The position numbers were made by a program, and so were the translations under genes. The notes under the pieces were generated by a model, which did no database searches, had not been told where the DNA came from, and was given only the letters and a program-made list of their open reading frames with translations. Positions 51,274-59,195 of a DNA stretch of 64,000 nt are shown in pieces. The stretch covers positions 62,001-126,000 of the forward strand of contig CAXTBB010000006.1 in NCBI GenBank assembly GCA_964242305.1, given 5' to 3'. Each line of letters starts with the position of its first letter. Within the stretch, counting starts at the first letter, position 1. The stretch is from DATLGB01 sp964242305. Lineage in GTDB: Bacteria; Actinomycetota; Thermoleophilia; Solirubrobacterales; Solirubrobacteraceae.

Positions 51274-52004
51274 CAGACCTCCCGCGGCGCCGCGGAGCGG
51301 GGCGGCCGGGATCCCATCAGGGTGTCCTCGCCGGCCAGCCGGCGCTTGAGCGCCTTGACCCGCATGCGCGTGGACTTGTGGGCCAGCTCGTACTTGCACA
51401 GCGTCACGAACAGGAGCCCCATCGCCACGATCGCCAGCACGAAGGTCAGCGCCACCGGGCCGGGCAGGCCGTCGGCGTGGGACAGCGTGCGTGGGTGGAT
51501 GTCCTGCGTCGCCGACCGCACGGCGGCGAAGTTCAGCGGCACGAAGACCCCGCCGACCACGCTGAAGACGGCCGCGTAGCGCGACTGGCGCTCGGGGTCC
51601 TCGATCGAGAAGCGCAGCGGCTGGTAGCACGCGTAGAGCAGGAAGACGATCAGGAACGAGACCAGCGTCGGCTCGTCCCACAGCCACCAGTGTCCCCACG
51701 ACGCGCGCGCCCAGACCGACCCGGTGAGCAGCGCGCCGACACCGAAGATGAGCGCCATGTGGATGGCCACGTAGGAGCGCAGGTCGTCGGCGCGGTCACC
51801 CGAGCGCAGGTACTTGATCCCGTAGATCCCGCCGGCCACGAAGCCGATCAGCGCGATGATCGCGATCGGGACGTGGAGGTAGAAGATCTTCTGGATGAAG
51901 CCCTGGTCGGCGTCGATGGGCGCGTAGAAGAAGACGAGCGCGAACGCCGTCACGAGGAGGACGGTTGATGCGATGGCGTAGAGCTTGAGGCCGCGACCGA
52001 ACAT
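51273..52004 (-). CDS. ccmC: Heme exporter protein CcmC
   Basis: A 243-residue heme-handling membrane protein with about six TM helices. The tryptophan-rich heme motif is SWGHWWLWDEPTLVS, with periplasmic His ligands probably in YLHVPIA and HPRTLSH. It presents heme for covalent attachment to CcmE in cytochrome c maturation. ATG at 52004 lies 2 bases after the ccmB stop. A basic C-terminal tail (RMRVKALKRRLAG) follows the last helix. Confidence 0.93.
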   Translation of the reverse strand: MFGRGLKLYAIASTVLLVTAFALVFFYAPIDADQGFIQKIFYLHVPIAIIALIGFVAGGIYGIKYLRSGDRADDLRSYVAIHMALIFGVGALLTGSVWARASWGHWWLWDEPTLVSFLIVFLLYACYQPLRFSIEDPERQSRYAAVFSVVGGVFVPLNFAAVRSATQDIHPRTLSHADGLPGPVALTFVLAIVAMGLLFVTLCKYELAHKSTRMRVKALKRRLAGEDTLMGSRPPRSAAPREV

Positions 52005-52006
52005 GG

Positions 52007-52681
52007 CTAGTCCTCCAGGAGGTAGTCGAACACCGCGTATGCGATCAGTCCGAACACCACATCGTAGAGACTGAGTATGACCAGCCAGTGCCCGTCGAGC
52101 GGCTCTGCGCCGCCGCGGAGCAAGAGCGGCGCGGTGGCGTTCGCACCGGCGATCAGGACGGGCAGGCTGAGCGGGAGCGCGAGCAGGGGGACGAGCAGGT
52201 CGCGCGCGCGGGTCTGGACCGCGAGCGCGCCCACCAGCGTCCCGATCACGGCCAGGCCGACGTCGGCCAGCAGCAGCGTGAGCGGCAGCTCGGGAAACGC
52301 CTGCCCGATCCCCGGTCCCAGCAGCAGGACGGCGAACGCGGCCAGCGCGACGATCTCGACCACGACCAGGAACCCGAACAGCAGCAGCGCCTTCGCGACG
52401 AACATCGCGGTCCGGTCGACGGGGGCGAGCAGGAACGCGTCGAAGCCGCCCTGCTCGCGCTCGGTCACGAACAGCCGGTTCATGCCCAGCACCGCCGTCA
52501 GCAGCAGCGTCACCCACAGTACGCCGGAGGCGAGGTCGCCGCCGAGCGTGTCGCGGTCGAGCCCGAAGTGGAAGAGGACGAACGCGCTGACGACGAACAT
52601 CAGCATCGCCGGGACGGCCTCGAACGAGCGCAGCTCGGCCTGCAGGTCCTTGCGGATGAGTGCGCCGACGGTTCGCCTCAC
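52007..52681 (-). CDS. ccmB: Heme exporter protein CcmB
   Basis: Membrane subunit of the CcmAB ABC complex, 224 residues, six TM helices. The N-terminal helix IRKDLQAELRSFEAVPAML, RLFVTEREQGGFDAFLLAPVDRTAMFVAKAL and the C-terminal LLVPLLALPLSLPVLIAG match the family. With CcmA it uses ATP to release holo-CcmE from CcmC. GTG at 52681 shares GTGA with the ccmA stop. Confidence 0.94.
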   Translation of the reverse strand: MRRTVGALIRKDLQAELRSFEAVPAMLMFVVSAFVLFHFGLDRDTLGGDLASGVLWVTLLLTAVLGMNRLFVTEREQGGFDAFLLAPVDRTAMFVAKALLLFGFLVVVEIVALAAFAVLLLGPGIGQAFPELPLTLLLADVGLAVIGTLVGALAVQTRARDLLVPLLALPLSLPVLIAGANATAPLLLRGGAEPLDGHWLVILSLYDVVFGLIAYAVFDYLLED

Positions 52682-53280
52682 GAGAGCCGCAGCACCTCGT
52701 CGGCCTCCGCGATCGCCGCGTCCACGTCGTGGGAGACGAGCACGCGCGTGGGCGCGCTGAGGACCGCGGCGACGAGCTCCGTCGCCTGCGGGTCGAGGTT
52801 GGCGTAGGGCTCGTCGAGCAGCAGGAGCTCCGGCTCGTGCAGCACGGCGCGGCAGACCGCGATGCGCTGGACCATGCCGCGGGAGAGCAGGCGCAGCGGC
52901 TCGTCTGCGCGCAGCGACATGCCCACGCGCTCGAGCAGCACGTCGATGCGGCTGCGCGCGACGTCGTGCAGCCGCGCGTGGAACGTCAGGTTCTCGCGCG
53001 CGGTCAGGTCGCGGTAGAGCAGCGGCTCGTGGGCGAGCAGGCCGAGCCGGCCGCGGACCAGGTCGCCCCGCCGCGGGACCTCCTCGCCGAACACCCGCAC
53101 CGTCCCCGCGTGCGGGCGCAGCAAGGTGGCCAGCATCCGCAGCAACGTCGTCTTGCCGGCGCCGTTGGCGCCGAGGACGGCGAGCGTCCGCCCCTCCTCG
53201 ACGGTGAAGGAGAGGTCCCGGAACACGACGCGGTCGCCGTAGGCGCGTCCCGCGCCGGCGACCTCAATGGCGGGAGTCAC
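52678..53280 (-). CDS. ccmA: Heme exporter ATPase CcmA
   Basis: A compact 200-residue ABC ATPase: Walker A GANGAGKTT, Q-loop-like LLAHEPLLYRDLT, signature LSRGMVQRIAVCRA (LSRGM, as in CcmA proteins), Walker B LLLLDEPYANLD and H-loop VSHDVD. It energises the Ccm heme system with CcmB, C and D. GTG at 53280; the 5' end overlaps the mog stop by 17 bases. CcmE/F/G/H genes are not in the window. Confidence 0.94.
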   Translation of the reverse strand: MTPAIEVAGAGRAYGDRVVFRDLSFTVEEGRTLAVLGANGAGKTTLLRMLATLLRPHAGTVRVFGEEVPRRGDLVRGRLGLLAHEPLLYRDLTARENLTFHARLHDVARSRIDVLLERVGMSLRADEPLRLLSRGMVQRIAVCRAVLHEPELLLLDEPYANLDPQATELVAAVLSAPTRVLVSHDVDAAIAEADEVLRLS

Positions 53281-53737
53281 CGCGCATCGTCCGCACGGCG
53301 TGGGCGAGCACCGGCTCGAGCACGCCGAAGCACTCCTCGACGGCCTTCGGCGAGCCGGGGAAGTTGACGATCAGCGTGACGCCGCTGATGCCCGCGACGG
53401 CGCGGCTGAGGATCGCGTGCGGGGTGTGCTTGAGGCTCTCGGCGCGCATCGCCTCGACGATGCCGGGCGCGATCCGCTGGACGACCGCGCGGGTGGCCTC
53501 CGGAGTGATGTCGTCGGGGGTGAAGCCGGTGCCGCCGGTGGTGAAGACGAAGTCCACGCCGGCGTCGACGTAGTGGTGCAGCCGGTCCTCGATCAGGCTG
53601 AAGTCGTCCGGGACGACCTCCATGGCGACGACCTCGCAGCCGGCGTCCTCGGCCAGGCCGGCCAGGCGCGGGCCGCTCACGTCCTCCGCACGGCGCGCGG
53701 AGACGGAGGTGGAGACGGTGAGGACGGCGGCCCGCAT
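53264..53737 (-). CDS. MogA/MoaB-family molybdopterin adenylyltransferase
   Basis: A 157-residue MoCF-binding protein: AVLTVSTSVSARRAEDVSGP, the molybdopterin site TTGGTGFTPDDITPEAT and the C-terminal IVNFPGSPKAVEECF. It adenylylates molybdopterin (MogA-like) or acts as MoaB. No other molybdenum cofactor genes are here; placement upstream of ccmABC suggests link to respiratory metalloenzyme biogenesis (inference). ATG at 53737. Confidence 0.93.
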   Translation of the reverse strand: MRAAVLTVSTSVSARRAEDVSGPRLAGLAEDAGCEVVAMEVVPDDFSLIEDRLHHYVDAGVDFVFTTGGTGFTPDDITPEATRAVVQRIAPGIVEAMRAESLKHTPHAILSRAVAGISGVTLIVNFPGSPKAVEECFGVLEPVLAHAVRTMRGDSRH

Positions 53738-53746
53738 CGGGATTAG

Positions 53747-53765
53747 GAGGCGGGGGCCCCGCCTC
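53747..53765. repeat. GC-rich palindrome between siroheme and mog genes
   Basis: GAGGCGGGG-G-CCCCGCCTC is a perfect 19-base palindrome in the 72-base gap between the Met8-like stop and the mog start. It could be a terminator hairpin (shorter stem with a GGGCCC loop) or an operator. There is no U-tract. Confidence 0.45.
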
Positions 53766-53809
53766 GGACGGCCAGGGCGCGATCGATGGTCCTCCGCACC
53801 CCCGAGAGG

Positions 53810-54547
53810 TTATGCGGGGACGGCAGCGGTGCGAGCCGCGTCGATCAGCGCGAGCACGCCGTCCTCGTCGCCGGCGCGCAGCAGCGCGACCGGGTCCGGC
53901 TCCCCGTTGACGATCCCCTCGAAGAACGCCTTGCGGTCCTGGTAGGTCGGCAGCGTGCCCTTGGCCCAGCCGCGCGCGTCGTTGAGCAGCTCGGCCAGGC
54001 GGGCGTGCTCGGGCCCGTACTTCTCCGCGATCTCGCGCTTGATGCGCTTGGCCAGCGCGGGCGACGCGCCGGCCGTGGAGATGGCGATGGCCAGCGGCCC
54101 GGTGCGGACGATGGCGGGCAGGATGAAGTTGCACAGCGGCGGGACGTCGACGACGTTGACGAGCATGGCCAGGCGCTCGGCGTCGTTGTAGACGGCGATG
54201 TTGACGTCCGTGTCGTTGGTCGCGGCGATGACGATGAAGGTCGCCTCGAGGTCGGCGGGCTCGTACTCGCGCGGGATCCATTCGATCGAGCCCTCGGCGG
54301 CGAGGTCCTGCAGCGGGTCGATGGCCTCCGGCGCGATCAGGACGACGCGGCCGTTGCAGGCCAGCAGGCCCTCGACCTTCTCCAGCCCGATGTCCCCGCC
54401 GCCGACGACCACGCAGCGGCGGTTCGTCAGCCGCAGGCAGGCGATGTAGAACGGCGTGTCGAGCATGTCGCGCACGCAGGTCTGGTCGCAGATCCCGCGC
54501 CGGAACTGGCAGACGCACTCCTTGCCCGCATAGGCCTGAGCTGGCAT
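53810..54547 (-). CDS. Precorrin-2 dehydrogenase/sirohydrochlorin ferrochelatase (Met8/CysG-N)
   Basis: Converts precorrin-2 to siroheme, the cofactor of sulfite and nitrite reductases. A Met8-type Rossmann domain (CVVVGGGDIGLEKVEGLL), ATNDTDVNIAVYNDAE and the helical tail STAGASPALAKRIKREI with the catalytic region are seen. From ATG 54547 it has 245 residues with an unusual 27-residue N-terminal Cys-rich extension (ECVCQFRRGICDQTC); an ATG at 54466 would remove it. GGAG lies 3 bases before the 54547 start. It completes the siroheme branch from the CobA-HemD fusion. Confidence 0.9.
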   Translation of the reverse strand: MPAQAYAGKECVCQFRRGICDQTCVRDMLDTPFYIACLRLTNRRCVVVGGGDIGLEKVEGLLACNGRVVLIAPEAIDPLQDLAAEGSIEWIPREYEPADLEATFIVIAATNDTDVNIAVYNDAERLAMLVNVVDVPPLCNFILPAIVRTGPLAIAISTAGASPALAKRIKREIAEKYGPEHARLAELLNDARGWAKGTLPTYQDRKAFFEGIVNGEPDPVALLRAGDEDGVLALIDAARTAAVPA

Positions 54548-54581
54548 GAACTCCAGCGTACTCTCGGTCCGTAGAACAGCT

Positions 54582-55391
54582 GTGCCACCTTCCGGCTACT
54601 TCACCGACGACTCCATGCTGCGCCGCATCAACCGGGAGACGGTGGTCGGCCTCGCGGGCATGCGCTCGCTGCTGATGCAGGCCGCCCATCCCGTCGCCTT
54701 CGCCGGCTTCTTCGAGGCGACGACGATGCTCTCGGAGCCCTACCCGCGCCTAGAGCGCACCGCGCGCGTCCTCACCGCGATCGGCTTCGGGTCCAGGGCG
54801 GAGGCCGACGCGGCCACCGCGCCCGTGCGCCGTATCCACGCCAAGGTCCACGGCACCCTCAAGACGCCGGCGGGCCGCTATCCGGCCGGGACCCCGTGGC
54901 GCGCCGACGACCCCGAGCTGCTGCTGTGGATCATCGCCACGCTGGTCGACTCCAACCTGCTCGTCTACCAGCGCTACGTCCGTCCGTTGAGCCGCGACGA
55001 GCAGGAGGCCTACTGGCAGGACTTCCGGCTCATGGGCAAGCTGTTCGGCCTGCCCTACGAGGACACGCCGGAGGACATCGACGCGTTCGAGGCCTACATG
55101 GTCGCGATGCACGCCTCCGGGGATCTCGACGTCGGCGACAAGGCCCGCGACCTGGCCATCGACATCGTCATGCAGCCCCCCGTCCCGCTGCGCCTGCGCC
55201 CGCTGCTCGAGCTGGCCAACCAGATCACCATCGGGCTGCTGCCGGCCGACATCCGCCGCATGTACGGCTTCCGCTGGGACCCCGTCCGCGGGCTCGCCGT
55301 GCGGGCGAACGCCGAGTACCTCAAGCGCTTCGTGATCCCGGTGCTGCCCGAGCGGCTGCGCATCGCGCCGTCGGTTCGCGCCGCCGCGTAG
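54582..55391 (+). CDS. MpaB/rubber-oxygenase-like protein (DUF2236)
   Basis: A 269-residue predicted heme-dependent oxygenase of the DUF2236/MpaB-Lcp family. The GYFTDDSMLRRINRE start, the MQAAHPVAFAGF histidine, RIHAKVHG, WRADDPELLLWIIATLVDS and YWQDFRLMGKLFGLP blocks match the family. The substrate of non-rubber members is unknown. GTG at 54582 aligns with the family start; the ATG at 54546 would share the CATG tetranucleotide with the opposite Met8-like start. It ends 2 bases from the convergent ALDH-like stop. Confidence 0.85.
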   Translation: MPPSGYFTDDSMLRRINRETVVGLAGMRSLLMQAAHPVAFAGFFEATTMLSEPYPRLERTARVLTAIGFGSRAEADAATAPVRRIHAKVHGTLKTPAGRYPAGTPWRADDPELLLWIIATLVDSNLLVYQRYVRPLSRDEQEAYWQDFRLMGKLFGLPYEDTPEDIDAFEAYMVAMHASGDLDVGDKARDLAIDIVMQPPVPLRLRPLLELANQITIGLLPADIRRMYGFRWDPVRGLAVRANAEYLKRFVIPVLPERLRIAPSVRAAA

Positions 55392-55393
55392 AG

Positions 55394-56587
55394 CTAGGAC
55401 CGCCGCGTCTCGCGGAGCGTGCGCGCGGCGGCGCGGAGGAACGCCGGACCGCCGGAGCGGACGGTGGCCAGGCGCTCGGACTCGCGCCCGTAGAGCACCC
55501 GCGCGGCGGTCTCCGCGGCGCGCACCAGCGTGGGGTCGTGGGGCAGCCAGCGGGCGTAGCGCAGGCGGACGGAGCGCGAGGCGAGCTGGCGCACACCGGT
55601 GTGCCGGGCGATCCGGACCGGCGCCGCGACGGCCGCGTCGCCGTGCTCGTTGACCCAGGTCAGGTCGACGTCGAGGACGCGGGCGATGCGCTCGCCGGTG
55701 TCGAGGTCGCGCGCCCACACCGACACGGCGGGGGCACCGGCGCACAGCGCGATGGCCGTCTCCGCGTCGGCGGCCTCGACGACGGAGAGGACGGGCCCGG
55801 TGGAATCGGCGGGCGGGTCGCCGCGGACCATCGTGGGCTCGGCTGGGGCTGCGATCTCGGTGGCCGGGTCGCGCGGGTCGCCGACCGCGATCGCACGCAC
55901 GGCGTCCTCGAGTCCCCGCAGCAGCGGCTCCGTGGTTCCCGGCGCGGTGACGACCCGTCCGACGGACGCGACGCCATGGCCGCCGCGCGCGAACGCGGCC
56001 CACAGCGCCCCGGCGACGACGCGGTCCAGCGGGGCGCCGTCGAAGACGACCATCGTGGCCTTCGGGCCGACCATCCCGGCCTCGACGACGCGGTCGCAGC
56101 CCTCCAGGTCGTCGCTCACGCAGACGAGCTCGTCCGGAAGCCCGGCCCGGCCGAGCGCGGCGGCGAAGCGGCTCGCCAGGGTCGGGTAGGCGCCCGCCAG
56201 CACGACGCCGTTGCCGGCCAGCAGCGCGGCGGCCGCCTCCAGGACCGGCTCCGCCCACGGCGACCCGTCCCCGCCGCGGACGCCGACGACGCCCACCGGC
56301 GCGTAAAAGAGCAGCGAGCGCCGCAGGGGCGCGCGGCCGAGCCGCCGGTCCCCCAGCGCCGAGGGACCCGCGTCGGCCAGCTCGTGCAGCCCGGCGACGC
56401 TGGGCAGCAGCTCGGCCACCAGCGCCTCCGTGCGGGGGACGCGGGCCTCAGCGGCCAGCGCGTCGGCCAGGCTCTCCAGCTCGTCCAGCACCGCCTGCGC
56501 GGCCCGGCGCAGGTAGCGCGCCCGCGCACCCGGCGGGACGGAGGCCCACAGCGGCTGGGGTCCCCGAGCACGGTCGGCCGCGGTCAT
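55394..56587 (-). CDS. ALDH-superfamily protein lacking the catalytic cysteine
   Basis: A 397-residue aldehyde-dehydrogenase-fold protein. Retained features are FYAPVGVVGVRGGDGSPW (cofactor strand), LAGNGVVLAGAYPT, the ATMVVFDGAPLDRVV segment in place of the ELGG-type Glu region, and VDLTWVNEHGD. The active-site loop reads FARGGHGVASVGRVV, where the G-Q-x-C Cys is absent; it is also about 80 residues shorter than classical ALDH. Oxidoreductase activity is thus unlikely; a cofactor-binding or regulatory role is possible. ATG 56587 or GTG 56593. It lies downstream of a dispersed repeat. Confidence 0.78.
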   Translation of the reverse strand: MTAADRARGPQPLWASVPPGARARYLRRAAQAVLDELESLADALAAEARVPRTEALVAELLPSVAGLHELADAGPSALGDRRLGRAPLRRSLLFYAPVGVVGVRGGDGSPWAEPVLEAAAALLAGNGVVLAGAYPTLASRFAAALGRAGLPDELVCVSDDLEGCDRVVEAGMVGPKATMVVFDGAPLDRVVAGALWAAFARGGHGVASVGRVVTAPGTTEPLLRGLEDAVRAIAVGDPRDPATEIAAPAEPTMVRGDPPADSTGPVLSVVEAADAETAIALCAGAPAVSVWARDLDTGERIARVLDVDLTWVNEHGDAAVAAPVRIARHTGVRQLASRSVRLRYARWLPHDPTLVRAAETAARVLYGRESERLATVRSGGPAFLRAAARTLRETRRS

Positions 56588-56614
56588 CGCCACGGCACGC
56601 TACGCGAGTGGCAC

Positions 56615-56639
56615 AAAAGGGACAGTCCCCAGAGTCCCA
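56615..56639 (+). repeat. Dispersed REP-like repeat, copy B
   Basis: AAAAGGGACAGTCCCC-AG-AGTCCCA, matching the copy at 7944-7968 except the two middle bases. Here it is intergenic, between the ALDH-like gene start and the GNAT-like gene end. Confidence 0.8.
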
Positions 56640-56671
56640 AGTCTTCTGAACACCTGCTCCCTCAGTCGCGT

Positions 56672-57100
56672 TCAGGCGACGCGGCGGGTGCGGGGACGGG
56701 CGCGGGTGGCGAGGGCGCCGACGAGCAGCTCGCCGAGGCCGTCGGTCAGGCGCTCGTCGACGATCAGGGTGTCGACCTCGGCCGACGGGAGGTGATCGAT
56801 GGCGGCGATGCCGACCAGCCGCTCCAGGCCGTCGACGGGTGCCACGGCGGCGATGACGCTGCGCTCGGCGGGGTCGAAGCGCAGCAGCCGGCGCACGCCG
56901 AGGTCGAACGGCTCCGAGTCGCGCTGGCGGAGCAGGCGGATGACCCCCGCGCGGTCGCTGGGCCGAGCCAGGCGTAGGCGCACGCTCGGGCCGGCCGGCA
57001 GTGCGTGGGTGCGGGTGAAGACGAAGTCGCTCACTCCCTCCCAGTACGACACCGATCCCTCAACGGCGCGTGAACGTCCGGCCACCGTGGCGGATGTCAC
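56672..57100 (-). CDS. GNAT-like N-acetyltransferase domain protein
   Basis: A 142-residue protein with a GNAT-like pattern: VRLRLARPSDRAGVIRLLRQRD (first strand and helix), RSVIAAVAPVDGLERLVGIAAIDHL (strands 2-4) and VDTLIVDERLTDGLGELLVGAL. The P-loop-like acetyl-CoA motif is weak (LTDGLGELLV), so activity is uncertain. GTG at 57100 shares GTGA with the rarA stop; a second GTG at 57052, preceded by GAGGGA, is an alternative start (126 residues). It is downstream of rarA in the same operon. Confidence 0.65.
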   Translation of the reverse strand: MTSATVAGRSRAVEGSVSYWEGVSDFVFTRTHALPAGPSVRLRLARPSDRAGVIRLLRQRDSEPFDLGVRRLLRFDPAERSVIAAVAPVDGLERLVGIAAIDHLPSAEVDTLIVDERLTDGLGELLVGALATRARPRTRRVA

Positions 57101-58389
57101 ACATCGCGCCCGCGGGCGCGGCGGGCGGCGATGTGGCGCTCCCGGGCGGCGGGCTCGGCGTCGTCGGGCGCGTAGAAGCGCGCGTCGCCGACGCTCTCCG
57201 GCAAGTGATCTTGCGTGTTGACGTGGCCGGGATGGCTGTGCGGGTAGTCGTAGCCGATGCCGCGGCCGAGCTTGCGGGCGGCCGGGTAGGCGGCGGTGCG
57301 CATGGGGGACGGCGGATCGGGCGCGCCGTGCTCGCGGACGTAGGCGCGGGCCGCGTTGAGCGCCTGGCCGGCGGCGTTGGACTTCGGCGCCAGCGCCAGG
57401 TAGACGGCGCACTGGGCCAGCGCGTAGTGGGCCTCGGGCATGCCGACGTGCTCGACGGCCGCCGCCGCGGCGGTGGCCACGACGAGCGCCTGCGGGTCCG
57501 CCATGCCGACGTCCTCGCTGGCCAGGATCACCATGCGCCGGACGATGAAGCGCGGGTCCTCGCCGCCCTCCAGCATCACCGCGAGGTAGTAGAGCGACGC
57601 GTCGACGTCCGACCCGCGCGTGGACTTGATCCAGGCCGAGATGAAGTCGTAGTGCTTGTCCCCGCCGCGGTCGTAGAGGACCGCCTTGCGCTGCAGCGCG
57701 TCTTCCGCCGCGGCGATGTCGAGCGTCGCGTGGGTGTCCTTGGCCACCTCGAGCGCGTTCAGCGCCGTGCGCGCGTCGCCGCCGGAGCGCGCGGCCAGGA
57801 ACGCGGCCACGTCGTCGGCGATGTCCGGCTCGGCGCGCCGCAGCAGCGTGATCAGGTCATCGTCGCTGAGCGCCTGCAGCTCGTAGATCCGCGCCCGGGA
57901 GATCAGCGCGGAGTTGACCTCGAAGTACGGGTTCTCCGTCGTCGCCCCGATCAGCACCACGGTCCCGTCCTCGACCGCCGGCAGCAGCGCGTCCTGCTGG
58001 GCCTTGTTGAAGCGGTGGATCTCGTCGAGGAAGAAGACCGTGCCGCGGCCCTCCGTGCGCCGCCGGTCGGCCGCGCGGGCCATGACCTCGCGCACCTCGG
58101 CCCGCCCGGCCTGGACGGCGGACAGCTCCTCGAAGGCGTGGTCGGCCTCCCGCGCGACCAGCCGCGCGATCGTCGTCTTCCCCGTCCCGGGCGGCCCGAA
58201 CAGCAGCATGGAATGCGGCGTCCCCTGCTCGATGGCGGTCCGCAGCGCGGTCCCCGGCGCGAGCAGGTGCTCCTGGCCGACGACCTCGTCGAGCGTCTCG
58301 GGCCGCATGCGGGCCGCCAGCGGGGCCGCGTCGGACACCGGTGGCGGCCCGCGGTCGGGCTCCGGGAGGTTGAAGAGCTGGTCGGTCAC
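57097..58389 (-). CDS. rarA: Replication-associated recombination protein A (RarA/MgsA)
   Basis: AAA+ ATPase of the RarA/WRNIP1 family, 430 residues, acting at stalled replication forks. The AAA+ core has RPETLDEVVGQEHLL, Walker A FGPPGTGKTT, Walker B FFLDEIHRFNKAQQD, sensor 1 IGATTENPYFEVN and the arginine finger SRARI. The C-terminal tetramerisation region (about 190-400) has YDFISAWIKSTRGSDVDAS and ASEDVGMADP. GTG at 58389. It forms an operon with the GNAT-like gene. It fits functionally with ssb, dnaB and dinB earlier in the window. Confidence 0.97.
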   Translation of the reverse strand: MTDQLFNLPEPDRGPPPVSDAAPLAARMRPETLDEVVGQEHLLAPGTALRTAIEQGTPHSMLLFGPPGTGKTTIARLVAREADHAFEELSAVQAGRAEVREVMARAADRRRTEGRGTVFFLDEIHRFNKAQQDALLPAVEDGTVVLIGATTENPYFEVNSALISRARIYELQALSDDDLITLLRRAEPDIADDVAAFLAARSGGDARTALNALEVAKDTHATLDIAAAEDALQRKAVLYDRGGDKHYDFISAWIKSTRGSDVDASLYYLAVMLEGGEDPRFIVRRMVILASEDVGMADPQALVVATAAAAAVEHVGMPEAHYALAQCAVYLALAPKSNAAGQALNAARAYVREHGAPDPPSPMRTAAYPAARKLGRGIGYDYPHSHPGHVNTQDHLPESVGDARFYAPDDAEPAARERHIAARRARGRDV

Positions 58390-58404
58390 CCCGACCAGTG
58401 TGAC

Positions 58405-59136
58405 TCAGCCGATGCGCTCGCGCTTGACGCGGGTGATGCTCAGCGTCCAGCGGATGCGGGTCGTCCACTGCGCCTCGCCGTCGCTGCCGCGGTCGACGCC
58501 CGTGGCGAGCAGGATGTTCTTGCCCTGCTCGAACAGGTCGGCGTAGGGCAGTTCCTGGTCGACGGGCTTGCCGTGCACGTCGGCGAGCAGGTACGGGTAG
58601 CTGCCTCCGAACACGGGGCAGCTCCCGAAGTCGGGGACGACGGCGGCGTTGTCCTGCTCGAGGTGGATGCGGGCCTTGCCGGACTCGTAGGTCGGCTCGA
58701 CCATGATCCCGCTGAGCGCGCGCGTCCCGCAGTCGGGCGCCTCCGGCGTGCCGTCGCCGGTCCCGTCCGCGCAGTCGTCCGCTCCGGAGGCAGGCCCGCT
58801 GGTGATCGCGCCCTGCCGGGCGACGGTGCCGCGCAGGCGCAGCTTGGACCCCATGCCGTCCTTGGAGACGAAGGGCGGCTCTTTGAAGCCGTCGTAGGAG
58901 ACGACCTTGCCGGCCCTCCCGTGGAAGCGGATCGTCTCGCTGCCGGAACCGCTCTGGCTGGCATCGCAGTCCCCGGCCGCCTCGTGCTCGAAGGTCCACG
59001 TGGTGGTCTGCTTGCCCTCCAGCTCGAACGTGTAGGTGAACGTGTGCTTGGGCTTCGGCGCCGCGTGGGCGACGGGAGCGGCGGTGGCCAGGACGGCGGC
59101 GCCGAGGAGGAGAGGGAGGATGCGGGTGGAGGTCAT
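58405..59136 (-). CDS. Secreted protein of unknown function
   Basis: A 243-residue protein with a Sec signal peptide (MTSTRILPLLLGAAVLATAAPVAHA, cleavage after AHA). The mature part has six cysteines (DCDAS, DDCADG, APDCGT, GSCPVF), possibly disulfides, and beta-rich segments (FTYTFELEG, IRFHGRAGKVVSYDG, ARIHLEQDN, IRWTLSITRVKRE). I do not recognise the family. ATG at 59136 gives the signal peptide; the longer start at 59154 adds residues before it. It lies 15 bases upstream of rarA on the same strand. Confidence 0.7.
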   Translation of the reverse strand: MTSTRILPLLLGAAVLATAAPVAHAAPKPKHTFTYTFELEGKQTTTWTFEHEAAGDCDASQSGSGSETIRFHGRAGKVVSYDGFKEPPFVSKDGMGSKLRLRGTVARQGAITSGPASGADDCADGTGDGTPEAPDCGTRALSGIMVEPTYESGKARIHLEQDNAAVVPDFGSCPVFGGSYPYLLADVHGKPVDQELPYADLFEQGKNILLATGVDRGSDGEAQWTTRIRWTLSITRVKRERIG

Positions 59137-59195
59137 GGCCGCAGCCTGTGCCACGGCGCTAGGCGAACGCTTGGCGTCGGCTAGGCGCAGGTAGG

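Noticed and set aside
54546..54548. ATG at 54546 as the MpaB-like start
   Set aside because: It would share CATG with the opposite Met8-like start, and the family N-terminus fits the GTG at 54582 better.
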